Source: Globisporangium splendens (lineage: Eukaryota; Oomycota; Peronosporomycetes; Pythiales; Pythiaceae). From it: a DNA stretch of 64,000 bases. The notes below the pieces were generated by a model. That model searched no databases. It was not told the DNA's origin and saw only the letters and a program-made list of their open reading frames with translations. Made by a program: the position numbers and the translations under genes. Where the stretch lies: contig VFIW01000105.1 of assembly GCA_006386115.1 (NCBI GenBank), forward strand, positions 1 through 64,000, read 5' to 3'. Every line of letters begins with the position of its first letter. Positions within the stretch are counted from its first letter, which is position 1. This document shows, piece by piece, positions 1 through 9,800 of the stretch.

Positions 1-36
1 CCACCTTGCATGTAATGGCAGCCTTAGCCCATTACA
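1..36 (-). repeat. Family A LTR, terminal fragment
   Basis: The first 36 bases match the last 36 bases of the LTR that ends at 6856, including the terminal ATTACA. On the minus strand this is the first part of the 3' LTR of the element whose pol and gag follow. The rest lies outside the window. Bases 37-54 are purine-rich on the minus strand and fit the polypurine tract. Confidence 0.8.
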
Positions 37-112
37 TCATCCCTCCCTTAAAGTTCCATCACGGACTCTACTTCTTTCGGAAGAGGCACCCGCTCTCACT
101 TTCCAATTGACC

Positions 113-1148
113 ATGAAGCGATCAAGCGACCAAGTGAAGCGCGAAGAACGGCCCGAGCCAAAGCGGCAGCGGACGACTCCCGGCTTGTACGACATCTCCG
201 CTATTCGCAAGAAGCGTGGAGGACGTCGGTTCTACAAGGAGTTGTTCTTCCTTTGGCGCAAGATGTCCGGCAGCGACGATCCAGGCCAGTCCAGCACAGC
301 GAAGCTCGAGTCGTGGAAGACGTTTGTCCGACTCGAGAACGAGAATCTTGTCGAGCGTTTGCTAGGAACCTAGGAGGCACGCTCGAGAACGACCATAAAG
401 AGCTTGGCTCTCGTCTTTCTAGTGCTCGCGAGAGCACTACAATCTCTGTTCGTAACTGTGAACCACGTCGGGGAAATCAACTGAAGATTCTCTCGAGGTT
501 CCCATGTGTCCAGGTCCGCGGATATCCAAGCCACCGTACTCTGTAGACGTTGACTGTTCACGACTGTCTCTCCTCGACGACGAGTCGATCGATCCTCGTG
601 ATCTGACTTCGCACTCAACGATCCAACGACGCCTCTCCCTGATGATCGATCAGAGAGGTGTGGCTGACGCGAAAACGATTGATCGACTCTGGAAGTGGGG
701 AAGAGTGCTCACGGCTCAATCGAGGCTCTTGAGTTGCAACGGCGGTACTCGAAGACCGGGGTGCTAAAGCCTCGAAGACCCTTGTTTGAGGACAGGAGTC
801 GAAGATCGACTCTCTTCTATGGTCTTGCCCAGCGTTCGGCAATGGAGCACATTTCGACAGTTTTCGAGAAGATTCAAGCCGATCTTGAACGACTCCGAGA
901 TGGCCGAAAGCTCGTGGTGCGTATCACGACGTCTACTGCGCTCTGTGGAAGAGGCAGGGACTTCTCTTGAGATACTTTCGGAGGAGTATCATGGTCTCCT
1001 TTCGCGCTTGGGAGACAATAAATGACGATCCTTTGTGTGCTTCAGCGCCTTTAGGCCGAGAAGAGCGTCATGCATGAGTTTACAGACTCTTCGCGAGCTG
1101 CGTGAGCGATTCAGTATCGCTTGATCGTCTGCAAAGGCTCTGTAGGGT
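113..1148 (+). pseudogene. Decayed plus-strand accessory ORF of family A element 1
   Basis: An ATG at 113 opens a frame whose first 80 or so codons match the frame starting at 39013 (Lys-Arg-rich start, then an aromatic-rich stretch ending in FVRLENEN). The match then hops between frames through many single-base gains and losses. The last part, about 980-1148, matches the intact coiled-coil end at 6857-7029 down to the same stop. It lies antisense to the 3' end of pol. The dense small indels may reflect poor base calling at the left edge as much as decay. Confidence 0.55.
370..618 (-). pseudogene. Remnant of pol C-terminal chromodomain, element 1
   Basis: On the minus strand this stretch encodes a broken chromodomain. 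The pieces DHEDR followed by DTWEPR can be matched to the better preserved copy at 39356-39885. Small indels separate it from the main pol frame that stops at 1080. In chromoviruses a chromodomain at the end of integrase steers integration to marked chromatin. Confidence 0.5.
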
Positions 1149-4100
1149 TCGCTGACCCCTGGAAGGTAAGGCTTTTAGTCTACTACTTAGAACGTAGGGT
1201 GTAGTCGCATGCCGTTTAGGAATGTCGATGTTAGGCATCCCATTGCATTTAACTACCCTGAACGGTCCAATATATCTTGGCAGAAGTTTCGAACTCCCCA
1301 AGTTAGACACTGCGTGTTCAGGTAGATTAGCCGTGCTAAGTAATACAAGATCATTGATCTTATACACTTGCTTGTTCTTCCTTCCGCTCCTATCTGCTTG
1401 TTCCTTTTGCAGATCCTGAGCCTTCGCGATTGCGTCTCGAACAAACCTCACAACGGCTTGTCTCCTCACAACAAAGTCATCGACTTGCTGTTCCTCACGA
1501 CTTGTCATGTCGTCTAGAGGTTTCATCGAGTCAAAATTCGCTTTTAACTCTGTGACAGCATTCAGATCCGACTGTGGCTCCTTTGCCATAGTCTCTCCCC
1601 CACTTAAGGTAGAAACCTCTCCCACTAGTGACGCTGGCACTCTCGGGTGGAGTCCGTAGTTCACATAGAACGGGGTATGACCTGTCGAGACATGCGTGGA
1701 GTTGTTCAACGCAAACTCTGCGAGAGGGAGAAACTCACTCCACTCTCCGAAAGACGTCGCATAACTGCGCAACACGTCTTCAAGGACACGATTCACTCGT
1801 TCAGTTTGGCCGTCTGTCTCTGGGTGTGCTGCTGTTGACATGGATAGTTTTGTATCCAAAATGCCAAACAGAGTTCGCCAAAACCTAGACGTAAACCGAG
1901 TGTCACGGTCTGATACGATCTCCGAGGGCAGACCATGTAGACGGAACACCACGTCTACAAAGACTTTCGCAGTCATCTCTGCCGAGATCTTATCCGAGAC
2001 CGGCGCAAGATGCACCATCTTGCTGAATCGGTCCACAAACACAAGGATGCCATTGCGTCCGTGTTTGTCTCTTGGAAGTCCGAATATGAAATCCATACTC
2101 ACAGACTTCCAACTGTCCTGAGGGACAGCCAATGAACGAAGTGGGGCCCGAGTAGAGCCGGATGGCTTAACTCTTTGGCACACTTCGCAAGTACGCACAT
2201 ACTTGCGAACCCACTTGTACATGTGAGGCCAGTAGTAATCTCGAGACAAGTTGAGAAACGTTTTCTCACGTCCGAGATGACCACTCGAAGGACTGCCATG
2301 ATACTCGTACAAGAGTCGATGACGCAGACCTTCGTCGTTGGGGACAACGATCCTCGCTGGATCGCCTTCGTCAACCGTATAGTACAGCAGCTCATTGTGC
2401 ATGCTGTAACGGTGAACACGCGATCTTGCTCTTGGTGGGAGGTTTTGGAGTGCCTTCTCTGAGGGATTCTTGAAATACTTGATCAGTTCTTGGCATGCTT
2501 CGTCTTGCTTGTATCCCTCAGTGATCTCTTCTTGGACTGTGCTTGTCACTCCCGTAGCAATCGCGTTGACATCTTCACAGAGTCGGCACGCTCCGTTCGT
2601 GTCGTCACTCTTGTTCTTCGGATCATAATCCGGACGTCTTGACAGCGCATCGGCAAGAATGTTTGACTTGCCGGGCTTGTAATGTACAACAAAGTTGTAC
2701 TCAGCGAAGAAGGAAAACCATCTTGCCATTCTTTGCGATAGGTGAGGCGTCTTTACAGCTGTCCGCAGTGATGCGTGATCAGTGTAAATAGCGAACTGCT
2801 TTTCACCAAGCAAATAGACTCGGAACTTTGCCAATGCATACTTCATGGCCAATAGTTCCTTGTCATGGACCGGATAGTTCCTCTCTGCGGGCCTGAGTTG
2901 TCGTGACTGATACGACACAACTCTTTCTTTGCCCTCATCATCGTGTTGCATCAGTGCACACCCGATGGCATAGTCGCTCGCATCGCAGACTACATGGAAC
3001 GGCTTCTCATGGTCTGCGAGAGCTAGGACAGGAGCTTCTCTCAAGCTCTTCTTTACTTTGGCAAACGCTGCCTGATGTTCCTCTGACCATTCCCACTCAT
3101 TATCTTTCTTCAAAAGACTCGTGAGGGGTTGCACTAACACTGCATAGTTGCGCGTGTATTTGTGCAAATAGTTGGCCAAACCCAGCCACTGACGTAGCTG
3201 TTTGACGTTCTGAGGAATAGGCCAATCGTCAATAGACTTGACCTTCTCAGGATCGACCCGAACGCCATTCTTGCCAACAAAGCAACCGAGTACAGGGATC
3301 TCAGGGGCGAAGAAGATGCATTTCTTCAAGTTAGCGTACAGTTTGTTCTCACGCATAACTTGAAAGACTTGACGAAGATGTTCAAGATGAACATCGACAT
3401 CTTTCTTCCCTTCCGAGGCCTTACTATGAACGAATATGTCGTCAAAGTAGCTCGGTGCAAACTCTCTCAATGGACGAAGTACATTCGTGACCATTCTGTT
3501 GAAAGTTGCTGGTGCGTTCTTCAGACCTTGTGGCATCACCATCCATTCCCACAGCATACCACTAGGGGTGCTTACTGCTGTAAATGGTACATCGCTCTCG
3601 CGCATTCGAATCTGATAGAACCCGTCTTTCAGATCGATCGCGCTAAAGACAGTGCTGCCAACCATTCCATCAAGGATCATATCCTTTCGTGGAACTGGGG
3701 TCTGAGCAGGTATGGTCGCATCATTCAATTTGTTGAATGCGTGAACAATGCGCCAACCGCCTGTGGCCTTCTTCACACAGAAGGTGGGACTACAGTGCGG
3801 AGACTTGCTCTCGCGCACATGGCCAGCCTTCTGTCGCTGCGCGAAGAACTCGTCGATCGCATCGACTTGTTCCTTCGGTAGCGGCCATTGCCTTGTGATA
3901 CAGTACTTCGTTCCCGGAAGTACATCTATCTCGTGACGAATGCCTCTGTCCTGCGGCAATTCGTCCGGCACTTTGTCTGGAAATATGTCCGCATATTCCT
4001 TGACAAGTCCATACACGGGGTTTGTCTTTAGAGCGTCCCACGACTGCTCATCAAACCTCTCCTTCCGTGTTCTCTCATCTAACACTTCCGCAGTGTTGAT

Positions 4101-5120
4101 GACATCGTCGGCAACTTCATCGACGATCGCACAAATTTGCGAAATTTCGCCTTTCGCCAGGCTACGCTTGAGCGTCTTCTTGCTCATCAACGGCAAGGAA
4201 ATCAATTCTTGAGCCAGACTTGGAGGATTTTCAACTTGTACGTGACGCACTATCTGGCTGTCACCTTCTTCATTGTAGACTGCGACGTTCACATATTCGC
4301 TTGAAGTGGCTTGTTCTTGTCGCTTCACTTCATCTTCTGCCTTTCTTGTGTCTTGATCAGGGACGCTTGCAGATCTTCGTTCTTCTTCGTCGGTCTTCTT
4401 GTCTTCTTTCCTTCTGCCAGAGCGGAACTCTTCATCGCTCTTGGCTACAGGAGTAGTCTTTTTCTGGCGCCTGACTACTCCACCTCCAGTGGTCTTCACG
4501 GGCTTGTCATTTGAGTGTGAGGGGCCATCGCACGCCTGACTCTCATTAGACACATCTTCAACAGATGTATATGCCCAAATCACCTCTCTTGCTGCCTGGC
4601 AGCTGAGGTCTCCGTCGACTTGCTTGTCGACGCTGATCTTCTTCTTCTTCCAGTCAATGCTCGGTTGGTACCTTCTCAACCAGGGCATTCCCAGAATCAG
4701 ATCAAACTTGTCATCGAGGTCGAGTAGAATAAACTCATCTTCGCCTCGGAAATCATCACATCCGATTGCCATACGCAACACGCGCTTAGGCATCGTCACT
4801 TTCGATCCATTCGCCAAGCGAACGATCATTTCCTTGTTCGAGATAGGCAGGTCCAGACCTTGCCTTCTCACCACTTGTGTGCGGACAAAATTGTTCGACG
4901 CACCAGTGTCTACAAGAGCCCGTAGAGGTTCTGAATAACCATCTACCTTAACCTTGTGGACTATCAAGGCTGGCTCTTGCTCGACACGCTCACATCTGTT
5001 CGCGGAAACTTCATGTGCATTGCGCACACCGGGGCAAGAGTTCTGTGCTTCCACGACATTCACAGAACTCTTTGTTCGCCCAGTAGGGAGCCCCGCTCCT
5101 ACTGGTCGTTCCCGTTTTTT
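1080..5120 (-). CDS. pol: Ty3/gypsy pol polyprotein, family A element 1 (made by -1 frameshift)
   Basis: This encodes protease, reverse transcriptase, RNase H and integrase. Visible in order: the aspartic protease motif VDTGAS, the reverse transcriptase catalytic box YFDD, an RNase H start at CDASDYAIG, the integrase HHCC zinc finger (GHLGREKT to CEVCQ), then the catalytic core with MDFI, SDRDTRF and the Asp-Glu spaced around HPETDGQTERVN. The frame lies -1 to gag, with no initiating ATG of its own near the junction, so it is joined to gag by frameshifting at 5114-5120. Compared with element 2, the last 50 codons are scrambled by indels, cutting off the chromodomain. Integrase, protease and RT cores look intact. 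Confidence 0.9.
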   Translation of the reverse strand, partial: KKRERPVGAGLPTGRTKSSVNVVEAQNSCPGVRNAHEVSANRCERVEQEPALIVHKVKVDGYSEPLRALVDTGASNNFVRTQVVRRQGLDLPISNKEMIVRLANGSKVTMPKRVLRMAIGCDDFRGEDEFILLDLDDKFDLILGMPWLRRYQPSIDWKKKKISVDKQVDGDLSCQAAREVIWAYTSVEDVSNESQACDGPSHSNDKPVKTTGGGVVRRQKKTTPVAKSDEEFRSGRRKEDKKTDEEERRSASVPDQDTRKAEDEVKRQEQATSSEYVNVAVYNEEGDSQIVRHVQVENPPSLAQELISLPLMSKKTLKRSLAKGEISQICAIVDEVADDVINTAEVLDERTRKERFDEQSWDALKTNPVYGLVKEYADIFPDKVPDELPQDRGIRHEIDVLPGTKYCITRQWPLPKEQVDAIDEFFAQRQKAGHVRESKSPHCSPTFCVKKATGGWRIVHAFNKLNDATIPAQTPVPRKDMILDGMVGSTVFSAIDLKDGFYQIRMRESDVPFTAVSTPSGMLWEWMVMPQGLKNAPATFNRMVTNVLRPLREFAPSYFDDIFVHSKASEGKKDVDVHLEHLRQVFQVMRENKLYANLKKCIFFAPEIPVLGCFVGKNGVRVDPEKVKSIDDWPIPQNVKQLRQWLGLANYLHKYTRNYAVLVQPLTSLLKKDNEWEWSEEHQAAFAKVKKSLREAPVLALADHEKPFHVVCDASDYAIGCALMQHDDEGKERVVSYQSRQLRPAERNYPVHDKELLAMKYALAKFRVYLLGEKQFAIYTDHASLRTAVKTPHLSQRMARWFSFFAEYNFVVHYKPGKSNILADALSRRPDYDPKNKSDDTNGACRLCEDVNAIATGVTSTVQEEITEGYKQDEACQELIKYFKNPSEKALQNLPPRARSRVHRYSMHNELLYYTVDEGDPARIVVPNDEGLRHRLLYEYHGSPSSGHLGREKTFLNLSRDYYWPHMYKWVRKYVRTCEVCQRVKPSGSTRAPLRSLAVPQDSWKSVSMDFIFGLPRDKHGRNGILVFVDRFSKMVHLAPVSDKISAEMTAKVFVDVVFRLHGLPSEIVSDRDTRFTSRFWRTLFGILDTKLSMSTAAHPETDGQTERVNRVLEDVLRSYATSFGEWSEFLPLAEFALNNSTHVSTGHTPFYVNYGLHPRVPASLVGEVSTLSGGETMAKEPQSDLNAVTELKANFDSMKPLDDMTSREEQQVDDFVVRRQAVVRFVRDAIAKAQDLQKEQADRSGRKNKQVYKINDLVLLSTANLPEHAVSNLGSSKLLPRYIGPFRVVKCNGMPNIDIPKRHATTPYVLSSRLKALPSRGQRTLQSLCRRSSDTESLTQLAKSL

Positions 5121-6142
5121 GGCTGTTGGGAACGCTCGAATCGCCGGCCTCTGCCTGGTCGATTCGATCGCGAACCGTGTGTCGCTTGCTGGCTTGGCAA
5201 GGACACCTTGCAATTTCTTGCGATGTGACCGGGCTTGCCACAACGGAAACACTTCCCGTCATTGCGTGGGTATCTGCTTGTAGTCGCATCGGCATACGAG
5301 ATGTCCATCGGTTCTGGACCGTCGTGTGTGACTGCGTGTTGTCGAACAGGGCGAGGGCCGAAACCGTTGAACTTGGCTTGCTTGATGCTGAATTCTTCTT
5401 GCATCGCTCGCTCGATGGCTTCATCCAGCGTCTTGGGGTACTCGCGGAACAGCTGGTTCCGAATCGGACCGTCATTGAGCCCTGCCATGAATGTCACAAC
5501 TTGCGTTGAGGCATCAATCGGCTCATTCACGATACTTGACACGAGGTATCGTGCTCGTTGAGCGTACGAGTGTAGGTCGTATTTACCCTGACGAAGCTTT
5601 AGGAACTCAGCGCGAGCCCGAAATTCGCTCTGCGGAGGCTCAAAAGCCTTCTTCAGCTCTCGCTTGAAGTCGTCCAGGTCGTAGAAGCAATGTGGCTCCG
5701 CCAATCGCTTCCCATACGCCCAACTCTTCGCTCGGCCCGCAAGGTTTGACATCGCAAACAACACTTGCTGCATTGGGTCCCGTAGTTGTCTTGCAGTGAT
5801 CGCTGCATCCAACTCAACGAACCATCTCGCTAGAGGTTCGTTCTCTCCTCCACGGTACGGAGATACATCGAGCTTCAGAGGTGCCACTCTCATCGTCGTG
5901 ACAGGAGTTGCGGGCTGTCGATGAGAGTTCATGATCTCGTGATGCATGAAGCTCGTAGCCGCGTTCCTCTGCTCATCCGGTGACGCTGATCTCAGCAAAC
6001 TGATCACAGCCGCATCACCGATGACCGCTCGCATACGCTCGAGGGCTGCCCACTCGTGGCTCGACAAATGAGGAAAATGCTCATTCGTCAGCTCCACGGT
6101 CTCTCCAGGCATCGAGCCCATCGGCGTCTCCATCCCTTCCAT
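5099..6142 (-). CDS. gag: Ty3/gypsy gag, family A element 1
   Basis: Capsid-nucleocapsid precursor of 347 residues. The middle part has the retrotransposon gag look (LDVSPYRGGENEPLARWF, then LAGRAKSWAYG and FEPPQSEFRARAEF). A CCHC zinc knuckle, CFRCGKPGHIARNC, sits near the C-terminus, followed by a basic Arg-Gly tail that should bind RNA. The ATG at 6140-6142 lies about 90 bases past the primer binding site. The frame is uninterrupted. The final codons overlap pol and contain the slippery site. Confidence 0.9.
   Translation of the reverse strand: MEGMETPMGSMPGETVELTNEHFPHLSSHEWAALERMRAVIGDAAVISLLRSASPDEQRNAATSFMHHEIMNSHRQPATPVTTMRVAPLKLDVSPYRGGENEPLARWFVELDAAITARQLRDPMQQVLFAMSNLAGRAKSWAYGKRLAEPHCFYDLDDFKRELKKAFEPPQSEFRARAEFLKLRQGKYDLHSYAQRARYLVSSIVNEPIDASTQVVTFMAGLNDGPIRNQLFREYPKTLDEAIERAMQEEFSIKQAKFNGFGPRPVRQHAVTHDGPEPMDISYADATTSRYPRNDGKCFRCGKPGHIARNCKVSLPSQQATHGSRSNRPGRGRRFERSQQPKNGNDQ
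5114..5120 (-). promoter_or_regulatory. Programmed -1 ribosomal frameshift site, element 1
   Basis: The minus strand reads A AAA AAC in the gag frame, five codons before the gag stop, followed by GGG. This is a canonical X XXY YYZ slippery heptamer. Slipping back one base enters the pol frame, which is open from here to protease. Codon phase was checked: gag codons start at positions congruent to 1 mod 3, pol codons to 2 mod 3. Confidence 0.85.
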
Positions 6143-6231
6143 TGTTTCTCACAATCGGACAGGGGTCTTGGAATGTCCGCGCACGCTACACAAGCGGCCT
6201 ATGCAGACTCTTGACTTGGTCGTTGGAAGGA

Positions 6232-6247
6232 CTACAAAGTGCTACCA
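6232..6247 (-). other. Primer binding site, element 1
   Basis: On the minus strand TGGTAGCACTTTGTAG starts two bases after the 5' LTR end. The leading TGG pairs with the CCA end of a tRNA. All four 5' ends in this window share TGGTAGCAC with the same two-base spacer, so they probably use the same primer tRNA; which one was not determined. Confidence 0.75.
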
Positions 6248-6249
6248 GG

Positions 6250-6856
6250 TGTAAGAGGCTATCCGAGACAGCCTCAAACACGGCACGCACGCTTGCGCTT
6301 GAAGAGGAAGACTTGAGAGGAACTTGGCAAATATGCAACTGAATTGAAATGAGCTTATGGTTCCTGACACTACATGTAAAACACCACTAGGGCTCCTACA
6401 GGTTTTATAACTAAAACCTAAACATGCACAATAAAACCTATGAACCTGATATATAAAACCTTGGGTACACTGAGGTTGAACCCAGGGGATCTTCGAGAAA
6501 CTTGAACTTGAAGTCCCGTGGAGAATTCCCTGCAAAGTGATTGACTCGCGCCACACTTTAGGTGGCAGAGACACGTCGGTCTCATCACCAGTGCAGTTTC
6601 CCAAGTAGGAACCATCATTCACATGTCTAGAGTACTGTTGTGCGTAATCACGCCGAATCTCAATGATTGCGAGCGACCAACACTCAACTCGGACACGGAT
6701 TGCTCTGACGTCAGACGATGACGTCACCTGTGCATGTGGGGGTCACTTTTATGTGTTTCACCCAATATCTTCGCACCCACAATGCACTTCCACAAGGTGG
6801 TGTGTGACACACACAAAGAGCCACCTTGCATGTAATGGCAGCCTTAGCCCATTACA
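6250..6856 (-). repeat. Family A LTR, 5' LTR of element 1
   Basis: This 607-base repeat starts TGTAAG and ends ATTACA on the plus strand, and aligns with LTRs at 12234-12885 and 38288-38936. Its right end carries the same CAGCCTTA variant as the fragment at 1-36, so it pairs with that LTR. A minus-strand TATA-like stretch lies near 6452-6462. A pair of TGACGTCA sites lies at 6706-6713 and 6719-6726. Confidence 0.85.
6706..6726. promoter_or_regulatory. Paired CRE-like sites in LTR
   Basis: Two copies of the palindrome TGACGTCA, start to start 13 bases apart. The same pair with the same spacing occurs in the other two family A LTRs. TGACGTCA is the known consensus for CREB/ATF-type bZIP dimers. 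The pair lies in U3, upstream of the TATA-like stretch. Confidence 0.6.
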
Positions 6857-9800
6857 GGAAGGAGTATCATGGTCGCCTTCTCGCGTTGGAGACAATAAAG
6901 GACGAGTCCTTTGATGTGCTTCAGCGCCTTTATGCCGAGAAGAAGCTCCATGACGATGAGTTACAGACTCTTCGCGAGCTGGTGGAGCGACTTCAGGATC
7001 AACTTGATCGTCTGCCAAAGGCTCTGTAGGGTTCGCTGACCCACTTGGAAGGTAAGGCTTTAGTCTACCTACGTAGAACGTAGGGTGTAGTCGCATGCGT
7101 TTAGGAATGTCTAGTGTGTAGGCATCACCATTGCATTTAACTACCCTGAACGGTCCAATATATCTTGGCAGAAGTTTCGAACTCCCCAAGTTAGACACTG
7201 CGTGTTCACGTAGATTAGCCGTACTAAGCAATACAAGATCATTGATCTTATATACTTGCTTGTTCTTCCTTCCACTCCTATCTGCTTGTTCCTTTTGCAG
7301 ATCCTGAGCCTTTGCAATTGCGTCTCGAACAAACCTCACAACGGCTTGTCTCCTCACAATAAAGTCATCGACTTGCTGTTCCTCACGACTAGTGATGTCG
7401 TTGAGGGGTTTCATCGAGTCAAAATTGGCTTTTAACTCGGCAACAGCATTCAGGTCATACGACGACTGCGGCTTATTGCCTTTAGCCGTAGTCCCTCCCT
7501 CACTTAAGGTAGAGACCTCACCCATTATGGAAACAGGCACTCGAGGATGAATGCCATAGTTCACATAAAATGGAGAGTGACCCGTCGAGACATGCGTGGA
7601 GTTGTTCAACGCAAACTCGGCAAGAGGGAGAAACTCACTCCACTCTTTGAAAGACGTCGCATAACTGCGCAACACGTCTTCCAGGACACGATTCACTCGC
7701 TCTGTTTGACCATCCGTTTCAGGATGTGCCGCTGTTGACATGGACAACTTGGTGTCCAGAAGTCCAAACAGTGCACGCCAAAACTTGGACGTAAACCGAG
7801 TGTCACGGTCAGACACGATCTCAACGGGCAGGCCATGCAGACGGAATACGACGTCTACAAAGACCTTGGCCGTCATTTCGGCTGAGATCTTGTCCGAAAC
7901 AGGCGCAAGATGGACCATCTTGCTGAATCGGTCCACAAACACAAGGATGCCATTGCGTCCGTGTTTGTCACGCGGAAGTCCGAATATGAAATCCATACTC
8001 ACAGACTTCCAACTGTCTGATGGGACAGCCAATGAACGAAGTGGTGCCTGAGTGGAACCAGAAGGTTTCACTCGTTGGCAGATCTCGCAAGTCCTCACAT
8101 ACTTGCGAACCCACTTGTACATGTGAGGCCAGTAGTAATCCCGGGAAAGACTGAGAAACGTTTTCTCACGTCCGAGATGGCCACCAGAAGGACTGTCATG
8201 GTACTCATACAAGAGTCGATGACGCAGACCTTCGTCGTTGGGAACAACAACCCTTGCTGTATCCCCTTGTTCAACCGCATAGTACAACAATCCATTGTGT
8301 ACTCGGAAGCGGTGAACTCGCGACCTTGTGCGCGACGGAAGACCTTGCAGTGCTTTGTCCGAAGGGTCCTTGAAATACTTCAACAAGTCCTGACATGTTT
8401 CGTCAGACTTGTACCCTTCGACAATGTCTTCTCGCACTGTAGTCGTAGCTTGCACTGCGATCGCTTGAACATCTTCACAGAGTCGACACGCTCCGTCCGT
8501 GTCTTCACTCTTGGTCTTCGGATCGTAATCCGGACGTCTTGACAGCGCATCGGCTAAGATGTTCGTCTTGCCTGGCTTGTAGTGTACAACAAAGTTGTGC
8601 TCTGCAAAGAAGGAGAACCATCTCGCCATTCTTTGCGACAAATGAGGAGTCTTCACTGCCGTACGCAGAGATGCGTGGTCAGTGTAGATAGCAAAGCGCT
8701 CCTCGCCAAGCAGATACACACGGAACTTGACCAAAGAATACTTCATCGCCAGAAGTTCTTTGTCATGAACTGGGTAGTTCCGTTCTGCGGGTCGGAGTTG
8801 TCGTGACTGATACGACACAACTCGCTCGTGACCCTCATCATCGTGTTGCATCAATGCGCAACCGATGGCATAGTCGTTCGCATCGCAGACGACGTGGAAC
8901 GGCTTGTCGTGGTTTGGCAGAGCCAACACAGGAGCTTCTCGAAGACTCCTCTTGGCTTCTTCGAACGCCGATTGATGGTCTTTCGACCACTTCCACTCAA
9001 CGTCTTTCTTCAAGAGCTGTGTGAGGGGTTGCACCAACGCTGCATAGTTGCGCGTGTATTTGTGCAAATAGTTGGCCAAACACAGCCACTGACGTAGCTG
9101 TTTGACGTTCTGAGGAATAGGCCAATCGTCGATAGCTTTGACCTTCTCCGGATCGACTCGAACGCCATGCTTTCCCACAAAGCAGCCGAGAACGGGGATC
9201 TCTGGTGCAAAGAATATGCACTTCTTCAGGTTAGCGTAGAGCTTGTTCTCTCGCATGACCTGAAAGACTTGACGGAGATGGTCAAGATGAACATCAACGT
9301 CAGACTTTTCACCCGTGGTTTTACTATGAACGAATATATCGTCAAAGTAACTCGGTGCAAACCCTCTCAATGGACGAAGTAGATTCGTGACCATCCTATT
9401 GAAAGTTGCAGGAGCGTTCTTCAAACCCTGTGGCATCACTAGCCATTCCCACAGCATACCACTCGGGGTACTCACTGCAGTTAGTGGTACATCGTCTTCG
9501 CGCATTCGAATCTGATAGAACCCATCTTTCAGATCGATAGCACTGAAGACAGTACTGCCAACCATTCCATCGAGGATCATATCCTTGCGTGGAACCGGAG
9601 TCTGGGCTGGAATGGTAGCGTCGTTCAGCTTGTTGAAGGCGTGAACAATGCGCCAACCACCAGTTGCCTTCTTCACACAGAAGGTTGGGCTACAATGTGG
9701 AGACTTGCTCTCTCGCACATGCCCAGCCTCAGCACGTTGCGCAAAGAACTCGTCGATCGCAACGACTTGTTCTCTTGGCAACGGCCACTGCCGTGTGATA

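Noticed and set aside
6250..6856. Tandem elements sharing one LTR through unequal recombination
   Set aside because: The LTR end variant matches the fragment at 1-36 and the family A internal part next to it is cut, so insertion of element 1 inside element 2 explains the layout with fewer steps. Not fully excluded because the left flank is outside the window.
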